Positions 22,446-33,325 of a stretch of 64,000 nt of DNA are shown here, in pieces (positions within the stretch are counted from its first letter, which is position 1; the number at the start of each line of letters is the position of its first letter). Source of the stretch: Colletes latitarsis (Eukaryota > Arthropoda > Insecta > Hymenoptera > Colletidae); the NCBI RefSeq assembly GCF_051014445.1, contig NC_135141.1, forward strand, positions 7,750,001 through 7,814,000, in the 5' to 3' direction. The notes below the pieces were generated by a model. The model was not told the DNA's origin and did no database searches. It saw only the letters and a list, made by a program, of their open reading frames with translations. The position numbers and the translations under genes are program-made.

Positions 22446-25400
22446 AGTATGCCAGTCAGCAAACAGTATGTTTGGAGGAAACAGGTAAGCTAGTAAGCGA
22501 GCAGCAGGCTAGTAAGGAAGCAATTATCTACTAAGAAAGCGCTATGCTAGAAAACAGCCAGTAGGCTAGTAAGGAAGCAGTAAGCTATTGAGCATGCAGT
22601 AAGCTGGTAACAAAGTAGTGAGATACCTACAAAGCAGCAAGCTAGTAAGCAAGTAGTAAGCTGTACGCAAGCAGCAAGCTAGTAAGCAAGCATTATGATG
22701 GAAAGCAAGCAGCAGGCTTGCAAGAAAGGAGCTAGCTATTGTGCAAGCAGTAAACTAGTAAGCAAGCAGTCATCTAGTAAGCGAGCAGGAAGCTAGTAAG
22801 GCAGCAGCATGCTAGTAAGCAAGCAGTAAGCTAGTAAGCATCAAGTATACTAGTAAGCAAGCAGCAGGCTACTAAGAAAGCAATTAGCTAGTAAGAAAGC
22901 ATTACGCCGGTAAGGAGACAGTATGCTACTAAGCAAGCAGTAAGCTAGTAAGCTTCCAGTAAACCAGTAAGCAAGCAGTGAGCTAGTAATCAAGGGGGAA
23001 GCTAGTGAGGCTGTAGTATGCTTGTGAGCTAGCAGTACGCTAGAAAGCAAGCAGCAAGCTAGTAAGCAAGCTTTGAGCTAGAAAGCAAGTAGCAGGCTTG
23101 TAAGAAAGCAGATAGCTATTAAGCAAGTAGTGAGCAAGTGAACAAGCAGGAGGGTAGTAGGCTAGTAAACAGTGAGCTGGTAGATGCGCAGGTAGCTGGT
23201 AAGGAAGCAGTATGCTAGTAACCAAGCAGTAAGCTGATAAGCAACCGGTAAGCTAGTAAGCAAGCATCAGGCTTGACAGGAAGAAGTTAGCTAGTATGAG
23301 AGCGGTGTGCTAGTAAGCTAGCAGGAAGCTAGAAAGCAAGCAGCAAGCTTGTAAGAAAGCACTTAGCTAGTAAGCAAGCAGTCAGCTGGTAAGAAAGTAG
23401 TATGCAAGTAAGCAAGCGTTAAGCAAGTAAGCAAGCAGTAAGCTAGTAAGCAAGCTATAAACTTGTAAGCTTGCAGTAAGCTGGTAAGAAGGCAGTTAGC
23501 TAGTATGGGGGCAGTAAGCTAGTAAGCAAGCAGGGAGCTAGTAGGGCAGCAGTATGCTAGTAAGCATGCAGCAAGCAAGAATGCAACCAGTAAGATAGTA
23601 ACGAAGTTTTCGGCTAGTAACGGAGCAGAGAGTTAGTAAGAAAGCAGTAAGCTAGAAAGCAAGCGGCAGGCTAGTAAGCGAGCAATAAGTGAATAAGCTA
23701 GCAGTAAACTAGTAAGCATGCAGTAAGCTAGTACGCGAGTAGGGAGCTAGTAAGCGAGCAGTAAGCGAGTATGCTAGCAATTATCTAGTAAGCATGCAGT
23801 AAGCTAGTGTGCAAGCAGGGAGCTAGTAAGAAAGCAGTATGCTAGTAAGCAAGAAGTAAGGTAGGAAGCAAGCACTAAGTTAGTATGCAAGCAGTGAGGT
23901 ATTAAGCGCGGAGGAAATTGGTAAGCAAGGAGTAAGTTAGTAAGCAAGCAGTAAGCTGGAATGCAAGCAGCAAATTAGTAAGCAGACTGTAAGCTGGTTA
24001 GAAAGCAGTTAGTTAGTAAGGAAGTAGTAGACTAATAAGCAAGCGGTAAGTTAGAAAGCCTGCGATAAGCTCGAAAGCAAGCAGCAAGCTAGCAAGCAAG
24101 CAGAAAGCGAGTAAGCTAGCAGTATGCTCGTAAGCAACCAATAAGCGTGTAGGCAAGCAGTAAGATGGTTAGAAAGCAGTTAGCTAGCAAGGAAGTACTA
24201 GTCTAGTAAGCAAGCAGTAAGTTAGTAAGCAACCAGTAAGCTTGTAAGCAAGCAGTAACCCAGTAGGCAAGCAGTAAGTTACTAAGCAAGCATTGAGCCA
24301 GTATGCGAGCAAGAAGCTAGTAAGGAAGCAGTATGCCAGTAAAAAAGCAGTTAGGTTGTAAGAAAGCTACATGCTAGTAAACAAGCAGTAAGCTAGTAAG
24401 CAAGCAGTGTGATAGTAAGCGAGCAGTGAGCTAGTAAGCAACAAGTAAGCTAGAAAACAAGCAGCAAGCTAGTAAGAAAGCAGATATCTAGCAAGAGACC
24501 TGAATGCTGGTATGCAAGCGGGAAGCTAATGAGGAAGCAGTATGCTAGTAAGAAAGCAGTTAGCTTGTTAGAAAGCAGTATGCTAGTAACCAAGCAGTAT
24601 GCTAGAAAGCATGCAGCAAGCTATAAGCAAGCTGTGAGCTACTAAGCAAGCAGTAAGTTTGTAAGCAAGCAGCAAGCTAGTAAGCAAGCACCAGGGAAGT
24701 ATGAAAGCAATTAGCTAGTAGGAGCGCAGCGTGTTAGTGTGCTAGCATTAACAAAGCATCAGGCTAGTCAGGGAGGAGTTAGCTAGTAGGTAAGCAGAAT
24801 GCTAGTACGGAAGCTGTATTCTAGTAGGCATGCAGGAAGCTATTAAGCATGCAGTAGGCTAGTAAGAGAGCAGTGAGCTAGTAAGAAAGCAGTAAGCATG
24901 TTAGCGTGCTGTCAGCTAGTAAGCAAGCAGTGAACGACTAAGCGCGGGGGAAGCTAGTAAGAAAGCAATGAGGTCGTAAGCAAGCAGGATTCTAGTAAAG
25001 GAGCAGTAAGCTCGAAAGCACACAGATAGCTATTAAGGGTGCAAGAAGCCCGTTAGGAAGCTGTAAGCTAGAAAGCAAGCAATAAGCTAGTAAGCAACCG
25101 TTAAGCTAGTAAGCAACCTGTATGCACGTAAGCAAGCAGCAGGCTGGTCAGAAAGAACTTAGCTAGTATGAATGCAGCGTACTAATTAGCGAGCTGGGAG
25201 CTAGTAAGGGAGCAGTATGCTACTAAGCAGATAGTAAGCTACTAAGCAAGCTGTGAGCTAATAAGCGAGCTGAGAGCTGGTAAGGTAGCAGTATGCTAGA
25301 AGGCAAGCAGTAACCTAGAAAGCAAGCTGCAAGCTAGTACGCGAGCAGTGAGGACGCAAGCGAGCTGGGAGCTTGTAAGGAAGCAGTATGCTAGTAGGCA

Positions 25401-27423
25401 CGCACTAGGCTAGTGAGCAACCTGTAAACTAGTAGGCAACCTGTTGCCTGGTATGAAGGCAGTTAGCCTGTTGGCATGTAGTAAACTAGTATGCAAGCAG
25501 TAATCTTGTAAGCAAGCAGTAAGCTAGTATGCAAGCAGTGAGCTAGTAAGCGAGCAGGGAGCCAATAACAAAGCAGTAATCTAGTAAGCAACCAGTGAGC
25601 TAGTAAGCAATCAGGAAGCTATTAAGAATGCAGTGTGCTAGTAAGTAAGCAGGAAGCGAGTAAGCTTGCAGTAAGCTAGTAAGCATGCAGTGAGCTAGTG
25701 AGCGAGGGGGAAGCTAGTAAGGTAGCAGTTTTGTAGTAAGCAAGTTGTATGCGGCTATGCAACCAGCAAGCTCGTAAGCAAGTGGTGAACTACAAAACAG
25801 GCGGTAAACTAGCAAGGAAACAGTGAGTGATTAAGCTATCTGTAAGCTTGTAAGCAAGCAGTGATCTAGCAAGCAAGCAGGAAGCCAGTAAGGACGCAGT
25901 AAGCTAGAAAACAAGCAGTAAGCTAGAAAGCAAGCAGTTAGCCAGTAATAAAGCAGTATGTTAGTAACAAAGAAGTAAGCTAGTAACCAAGCAGAAAGCT
26001 GGTAAGAAAGACGTTAGCTAGTGACCAAGCAGTAAGCTAGTAACATTGCAGTATGCTAGTAAGTAAGCTGTAAGCTAGTAAGCAAGCAGTAAGCTGGTAA
26101 GCAACCAGTAAGCCAGGAAACAAGTTGCAGGCTAGTAAAAAAGCAGTTAGTTAGTAAGGAAGCAGCAAGCTAGTAACAAAGCAGAATTTAAGTAACAAAA
26201 CAGTAAGCTATTAAGCAAGCAGTAAGCTAGTAAGTAACCAGTAAGCATGTAAGCAAGTAGTAAGCTAGTAAGCAGGCTGTACGTTTGTAAGCGACAGAAA
26301 GCTTGTATGCAAGCAGTAAGTTGGCAAGCAAGCAGTAAGCTGGTAAGCAAGCAGAGAGCTAGTAAGCGAGGAGGAAGCTAGTAACCAGGCAGTAAGCGAG
26401 TTAGCTATCCGTAATCTAGTAAGCAAGCAGTAGGCTAGTATGCAATCAGTGAGTGCCAGTAAGAATGTAGTATGCTAGTTAGCTAGCAGAAAGCTAGAAA
26501 GCAAGCAGCAAGGTAGTAAGGAAGCAGTAAGCTAGTAAGCAAGCCGGGAGTTAGTAAGGAACTAGTATGCTAGTAAGCAAGCCGCAAGCTAGGGAGCAAG
26601 CAGCGAGGTAGTATGCGAGGAGGAACCTAGTAAGGAAGCAGTATGCTAGTCTGCAAGCAGTTAGCTATTGAGCATGCCGTAAGCTGGTAAGCAAGCAGTT
26701 AGCTAGGTAGAATCAAGTATGGTAGTAAGCAAGCAGCAGGCTAATAAGGAAGAAATTAGCTAGTAAGAGAGCAGTATGCTTGTAAGCAAGCAGCAAGCTG
26801 GTAAGCAAGCTATAAGCTAGTATGCAAGCTGTAAGCTTGTATGCAAGCAGTAAGCTGGTAAACAAGCAGTAAGCTGGTAAGCCAGCAGGGACATAGTAAG
26901 GGAGCAGAATGCTAGTAAGCAAGCAGTAAGCGTGTAAGCTAGAAGTACGCTGGTAAGCAAGCAGTAAGCTGGTAAGCAAGCAGTAAGCTAGTGAGCAACC
27001 AGTAAGCTAGTAGGCAAGCAGCTGTCTAGTAAGACAGCAGTATGCCAGGAAGCAAGCAGTAAGCTAATAAACAAGCAGCGGGCTAGTAAGCAAGTAGTAA
27101 GCAGGTAAGCAATCAGTAAGCTAGTAAGCAAGTAGTAAGCTAGTAATCAAGCGGTAAGCTAGGAAACAAGCAGCAGGCCAGGAAGCAAGCAGCAGGCTAG
27201 AAAGAAAGCTAGTAGCTACTAAGAAAGCAGGAAGATATTAAGCAAGCAATGAGCTAGTAAGCGAGCGGGAAACTAGTAAAAAAGTAGTATGCTTGTAAGC
27301 AAGCAGTAAGCTAGTAAGCAACCGGTAAAGTAATAAGCAAGCAGTGAGCTGGTAAGCAAGCAGTAAGGTAGTAAGCAAGCAGTAAGCAGGTAAGCAAGCA
27401 GTAAGCTAGTAAGCAAGTAGTAT
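22446..27423. repeat. 19-bp satellite, block 6 (longest)
   Basis: Nearly 5 kb of uninterrupted 19-bp variants, many with deletions and substitutions. The first 230 bp match 50854-51080. No gene, RNA gene or transposon was seen inside. Confidence 0.9.
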
Positions 27424-27889
27424 TGTTTAGAATAAGGTATAAGAATTAGTATAAGATATAGAAATACGTTTATTGTACCGTCTTCGTGTTTAGATTAAGG
27501 TGCGTGCGGTGTGGATTGCGTGAGTGAGAGAGAGAGTGAATGAGTCTTGTGGGAGCGTGTCATGTGTGCCGACGGTTGGCGCGACCGTCACCGATCTATG
27601 GACGAGATTTGAAAGATCAACGGTTTGTCGTGCGCGATCCTGTAACGGCAGAACGATCCAAGCTGTCGATCCGATTGTACGTGATATCGAGAACGGACCT
27701 TCGTCGCCCTTGCGCATTCTCCTAGGGAGTTGCCCTTGCAACTGTTATCGCACACGTGCCCACCGCGTCCCAGTTACGCTTGCCGCAGTGTGAACGTTGT
27801 GCAATCGTACAATAAATTTGTGACTGTCTGAATTGCTCCGCCATTCTTCGCGTCCCTGTTCCTCGTCCGCGCCTCTTTTCGTCTGTAAA
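27424..27889 (+). mobile_element. Solo LTR, family LTR-A, copy 2
   Basis: 466 bp, the same length as copy 1, with the same AGTAT duplication (27419-27423 and 27890-27894) and the same flanking satellite. It therefore arose by block duplication rather than a second insertion. The terminal CA has mutated (TGTAAA). Confidence 0.78.
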
Positions 27890-29121
27890 AGTATGCTAGT
27901 ATGCAAGCAGTGAGCTAGTAAGCGAGCAGGGAGCTAGCAAGGAAGCGGTATGTTAGTAAGCAAGCAGTAAGCTAGTAAGCAACCAGTACGATAGTAAGCA
28001 TCCAGTAAGCTAGTAAGCAAGTAGTATGCTAGTAAACAACCAGTAAGATAGTAAGAACGCAGTTAGCTAGTAAGCAAGCAGTATGTTAGAAAGCAACCAG
28101 GAGGCTTTTAAGCAAGGACTAAGCTCGTAAGCTTGCAGTAAGGTAGTAAGTAATCAGTAAGACAGTAAGCAAGCAGTGAGCTAGAAAGCAAGCAGCAGTC
28201 TAGTAAACAAGCACTACGCTAGAAGGCAAGCATCATGCTAGCAAAAAACAAGTTAACTATTAAGCAAGCTGTAAGCAGGTAACCAAGCAGTAATGAACCA
28301 AGCAAGGAGTGAGCTAGTAAGAGAGCAGCAAGCTAGTAAGCAAGCAGTGAGCCAGTAAGCAAGCAGTAAGCTTGAAAAACAGCTGCAAGCTTGCAGGCAA
28401 CCAGGAAGCGTGTAAGCTACCAGTAAGCTATTAAGCAACATGTAAGCTAGTGAGCAAACAGCAGGCTAGTAAGGAAGCAGTATGCTAGTAAGCAAGCAGT
28501 AAGCTTGTATGAAAGCAGTTAGCTTGTAAGAAAGCAGTTGAATAGTAGGAAAGCTGTAAGCTAGTAAGCTACAAGTAAGCTAGTAAGCAAGGAGTAAGCT
28601 TGAAAAACAGCTGCAAGCTTGCAGGCAACCAGGAAGCGTGTAAGCTACCAGTAAGCTACTAAGCAACATGTAAGCTAGTGAGCAAACAGCAGGCTAGTAA
28701 GGAAGCAGTATGCTAGTAAGCAAGCAGTGGGCTAGTAAGCTGGCAGTAAACTTGTCAGCAAGCAGTAAGTTAGTAAGCATGCAGTGTGCTTGTAAGCGAG
28801 GATGAAGCTAATAAGAAAGCAGTATGCTGGAAGGCAAGCAGTAAGCTTGTAAGCAAGTAGTATGCTATTAAGCAGGGAGTAAGATTGAACGCAAGCTGCA
28901 GGCTACTAAGAAAGCAGCTAGCCATTGAGCAAGTAGTAAGCTAGCATGCAGGCAGTATGCTAGTAACCACGCTGTAAGCTAGTAAGCACGCAGCAGGTTA
29001 GTAAGGAAGTCAATTAGCTAGTACGAAAGCAGTATGCTAGTAAGCAAGCAGTAACCTAGTCTGCAAGCAGTTACGTTGTAAGCAAGGATGAAGATAGTAA
29101 GGAAGCAGTATGTTAGAAAGC
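27890..29121. repeat. 19-bp satellite, block 7, with 228-bp duplication
   Basis: Tandem 19-bp variants. A distinctive segment beginning CTTGAAAAACAGCTGC occurs at 28371 and again at 28599, exactly 228 bp (12 x 19) apart, followed by more than 130 bp of near identity. Confidence 0.9.
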
Positions 29122-29740
29122 CCACGCACCCGTTTGGTTGTCCAGGCGGCAGGGGAGGTGAACCCCTACGTGGCGCGTCCCCAGGTGGCGGATAGGGATA
29201 GCCGCTGTGATGGGGTGCGGGGATGGGGTCACCAACCTGTGGAGGCTGGTGACCACATCCTCGCATGTGATCCCGGAGGTTGGAGCGAAAGCTCCCGCGG
29301 ACCAAACACCGGTAAGAATGCTCTGCGTGTGTGAATGTGTGTGTGAGTGGCCCGGGGCATGGGATATTTGCCGCGGGTGTTACCTAAGGCTGCAGGTTGG
29401 CCCGTTGGCTGCGGATGAGTCCAGCGGCCAACGTGGCCACCCAGTCGGCGGCTTGGTCCTATGTCACGGGGCCGTGGGCGCTGGTGTCCAGGCGCCCGCG
29501 GTTGAGAGGGAATGCGGTGGGAGGAGTGCCTCCCACCGGGAGGGGTCCGAAAAGGCACGACGCGGCGGGGGACTCTGTGATGTCTCAGTACTGTTCCCGG
29601 ACCCTCGCCAGGCGTCTGGGGATGGTCACCGTGTGATTTTAGTCGGTAAGAGTCCGACACTACCAGCCGGCCCGCCCTTTGAGTGGGCCCGCGGGTGACC
29701 ATGAGGATTTCCCCGCGTACACAAAAAAAAAAAAAAAGAA
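29122..29740 (+). mobile_element. Short R1-related element, 619 bp, with perfect 15-bp target duplication
   Basis: Flanked by AGTATGTTAGAAAGC at 29107-29121 and 29741-29755, with a 3' A tail. The last 250 bp are related to the 3' UTR of the element at 30958-36900 (GCGGGGGACTCTGTGATGTC, then GAGTCCG, a hairpin and CATGAGGA followed by CCCCGCG). The first 320 bp match nothing else in the window and carry no recognisable ORF2 sequence. It is either a truncated copy of a sister family with a long 3' UTR or a non-autonomous element that borrowed the R1 3' end. The open frames across it look incidental. Confidence 0.8.
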
Positions 29741-30957
29741 AGTATGTTAGAAAGCAAGCAGTACGCTAGAAGCAAGCAGCAAGATTGTAAGTAAGCAGTA
29801 AGTTGCATAGCAAGCAGCAGGGTAGCAAGAAAGCATGTAGCTAGGAAGCAAGCAGTAAGGTAGTAGGCAAGTAGAAAGCTAGTAAGCATGCAGTAAGCTA
29901 GGAAGCAACAAATATGCTAGAAAGCTGGCAAGGGGCTAGTAAGAAAGCAGTATGCTAGTAAGTAAGCAGTATGCTAGAAAGCAAGCAGCAAGCTAGTATG
30001 CAAGCATAATCTAGAAAGCAAGCAGCAGGCTAGTAAGCGAGCAGTGAGCGAGTATGCTAACACCAGGCTATTAAGAAAGCAGATAGCTAGTAGGAATGCA
30101 GTAGGCTATTAAGCAAGCAGTAAACTAGTAAGCAAGCAGTATACTACAAAGCAAACAGCAAGCTAGTAAGAAAGCAGAAGCTTGAAAGGAAGCAGCTGGC
30201 TAGTAAGAAAGCTGTTTGGTATTAAGCGAGCAAGGAGCTCGTAAGGAAGCAGTATGCTAATAAGCAAGCAGTAAGCTAGTAAGTAAGCAGCAGGCTAGGA
30301 AGAAAGCAGTAGGCTAGTGAGCAAGCAGCAAGCTAGTAAGCAAGCAGTAAGCTGGTAAGAATACAATTAGCTAGCAAGCATGCTGTAAGCTAGCATGCAA
30401 GCAAAGAACTAGTAAGGAATCGGTTAGCTAGTAAGCAAGCAGTAAGCGAGTAGGCTAGCAGTAAGCCAGTGAGCCAGCTGTAAGCTAGTAAGCAAGCTGT
30501 GAGCTAGTAAGCAAGACGGAAGCTGGTAAGGAAGCACTAAGCTAGATAGCAAGCAGTAAGCTAGTATGCTAGGTGTAAGCTAGAAGTCGTGCAGCAGGCT
30601 AGTAAGGAAGCAGAAAGCTGGAAAGCAAGCGGCAGGCTATTAAGCGAGCAGTAAGCGAGTAAGCTAGTAAGCATGCAGTGAGCTAGTAAGCGAGGAGGAA
30701 ACCAGTAAGGAAGAAGTTTGATGGTAAGCAAGCTGTATGCTAGTAAACAACCAGTAAGCCAGTAAGCAAGCAGTAAGCAGGTAAGAAGGCAGTATGCTAG
30801 TAAGCAGAATGTAAGCTAGAAATCAAGCAGTAGGCTAGATAGCAAGCAGTGAGCTAGTAAGCGAGCAGGGAGCTAGTAAGGAAGCAGTAAGCTGTTAGGC
30901 AAGCAGTAAGCTTGTAAGCGAGGGGGGAGTTAGTAAGGAAGCAGTATGCTAGTATGC
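29741..30957. repeat. 19-bp satellite, block 8
   Basis: Tandem 19-bp variants. The segment 30345-30840 matches 6722-7000, the right part of a large duplicated block that also contains the two LTR-A copies. Confidence 0.9.
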
Positions 30958-31348
30958 TCCCTCAGGGGCTGTGTCCGGCAAGGTGTGCGGCGCAGTACGG
31001 GGCGTAGCGTCCCCGAGGTACCTGATTCTATTCACACCGTAAGCCTCCTGTTGGTCGTCGCAACGATCCATTCGCAACTCCATTTTTGGTTTTGTGAATG
31101 GTACATGACGGCAGGAGGACCGGGGGCCTTGGCTTAACCGCCTGGGCCGCGAGTATGGTGACTATAATATCGCCCTCTAATCCTAGGTTATGGTGCGCGG
31201 CGATGGGATGCATGGTTGGGAGAGAAGGCCCAATCCCTAGCGACCACCTCCGGGGGCACCTGCCGAACCCCCGGAGTATTAGGCTTCCCCAGGTATGGCG
31301 GCTCTGCCTGGGGTGACCTTCTTTCCGACCCTACTAGTGGGATGACTA

Positions 31349-33325
31349 ATGGATCGAAACAATAAAACCAAAATGGGGGGTATGGGGAATGAAGGTGGGA
31401 GGAAAAAGGGTGGTAGCGCGGGATCGCGGATCGCGGCCGCTGCTGCCTCACAGCGTGAGGAGAGTGGTGTTAAGTCTCGTGTAGCGGCTTCGACGAGGAG
31501 GAAGCGCCAGGCTGACCCTTTAGAAGCAGGTATTGTCTCACCCTGCTACTCGGCCGAATCGTCAGAGGAGTGGCACGAGGTGGCCGGGAAGCGAAAAAAG
31601 AAGTGGATGAACGTCTTGGGGAGAAGCTCCGCGCCCAGATGAAGAGGAAGGAGGAGGAGGCGCTCCATACAGAAATCCTCGACGAGACGGAGAAGGTCGT
31701 CGAGGTGGCCGAGAAGTCGGCTAATCTTAAAGGAACCGCGGTGAGGGACTTGAAGTTCGCGGCAGAATTTATCCGGGTGGCAGCGACCGAGCTACAGAGA
31801 CGTCTTTCGGTCGTCTCCACCCAAAGGTCACAAGAGCTGAAGCTACAAGTGGAGCTGCAGGAGGCGCGACGGGAACTGGCGGCTCTGAAGGGTCAGGGTG
31901 GAGATGAACCCCCGCCACCCTTGGAAATGCAGAAAACATCGGCCGCGCCCGTTTTAACGGATGACACCGCGGAAGACACGCCAATTCCGGATTCGGATCC
32001 TTATCCCGAAACCTTCCCGCCCATAGCAAGCGATGCGGGCGAGGTTGTGGGAGTGCTGGCGGAGAAGCGAGGGGAGATTGCAGCCCCTACCTTGTCTCTT
32101 GGGTCTGCCTCCTCGGCAGACGTGGAAGCCCTGGTGAGGCGCGTGGAAGCGGTGATAGAGGGGAGATTGCGGGCGCTGCGGGAGGAGATTATTCTCTCCC
32201 TTGCACGCCCGGCTGTCCCTTCTTCCGCTTCTATGGCGCGGCCACGGGTCACTAGGTCGGCAGCTATGCCCCGACTCGAGTATCGGGCGCCGACGTCGCC
32301 CTAGATGATAACGAGGGGTGGAACCGCTGCCAACAGGAGGACGAGGAAGAGCAGGGAGCAGAGGGCCAGGCAGAAACTAATACTGGCCGCCCTCTGTTCT
32401 ACCTCTTCCTCGTCCAAACCCCCGGAATCTGGAGCGACTACGAGCACCTGTAAAGGTCTGCAAACCCGCCCCCATCACCGACGCCTCACCCAACCAACTA
32501 CCAATCCTTCGTCACTACCACCATCCACACCCATGTTTCCGGGAAAGAGGGCGGTTGGACATACGTGGGCGAACACGGTGAGGCGTGGACGGGCCAAGCA
32601 TCATTCCGTCCAGGCCGCCGTAACTGCCGCCCAGGTCCGCCCAACGAACACCCAGGCCTCCTCCCCTTTAATGCAGTTGGGCGGAAAAGGCCCCCATCCC
32701 TAAGCTAGGGGGGCAACTAGATCGACCCCGATAGCAAGCCGTCCGCCAAAAACGGCGGCGGTGGTCCTCGATGCAGTGGAAGGCTCGGCTGCCGTCTTGG
32801 CCGAGGCAATGTCGAGGGCGCTGGCGAACATCAACGTCGCGGACCTCGGCATCGCTGAGGTCAAGACGAAGCGGGCTATTACGGGGGAACTCTTGCTCGA
32901 GATTTCCGGGCCCGAGGGGGAGGCCAAGGCAGATGCCTTAGCCGCCAAGCTGAAGGAGACCCTAACCGGGATAGCGGTTAGGGTGGCCCGCCCAACCAAG
33001 CGGGCCGAGCTGAGGGTGAGTGGTTTGGACGACGCCGCCACCCCAGCAGAGGTTCGCTTTGCCATAGCGGCCCTGGGAGAGTGCCCAGAGGAGGGGGTCC
33101 AAGTGGGCGATATTCGTTCACGCTCTCCCGTTGGGAGAGGTCAGTAATGCCTCTTCCACTACGACGAGCAAGGAGGCAGAACAGGGGGCTATGGCCTCTC
33201 CATCGATGGAGGTAGATCAAGTCGTCGGGGGGGATGGGCCCCTCCCGACATCAGAGTCGAAGGGGGAGTGTGAGCACCCCTCCCCAACAAAGAGTAAAGG
33301 CCTGGAGGAGGCCGTGAAGTCCTGA
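31349..33325 (+). pseudogene. R1-clade ORF1 (gag-like), frameshifted and lacking zinc knuckles
   Basis: Begins MDRNNKTKMGG; the related ATG is kept in the second element (38808). A Lys/Arg/Ala-rich N-terminus is followed by a 1-nt shift in the A run at about 31600, a coiled-coil-like Glu/Lys/Arg segment (31640-32000), then a low-complexity stretch with further frame changes. The conserved gag core is at 32761-33110 (AVRVARPTKRAELRVSGLDD). In the 38419 element this core is followed by GLGSVWARCP and CCHC knuckles. Here about 370 bp are missing and the frame runs directly into the C-terminal tail, so no CCHC motif remains. The ORF1 stop TGA (33323-33325) probably overlapped the ORF2 start. Confidence 0.82.

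Noticed and set aside
29207..29702. 163- and 157-codon frames in the short R1-related element
   Set aside because: They overlap on both strands, are GC-rich and have no similarity to ORF1 or ORF2 motifs.
30961..31110. HDV-like self-cleaving ribozyme at the R1 5' end
   Set aside because: Several R-type elements carry one, but I could not build the required double pseudoknot by eye. It is left as a test in the findings.
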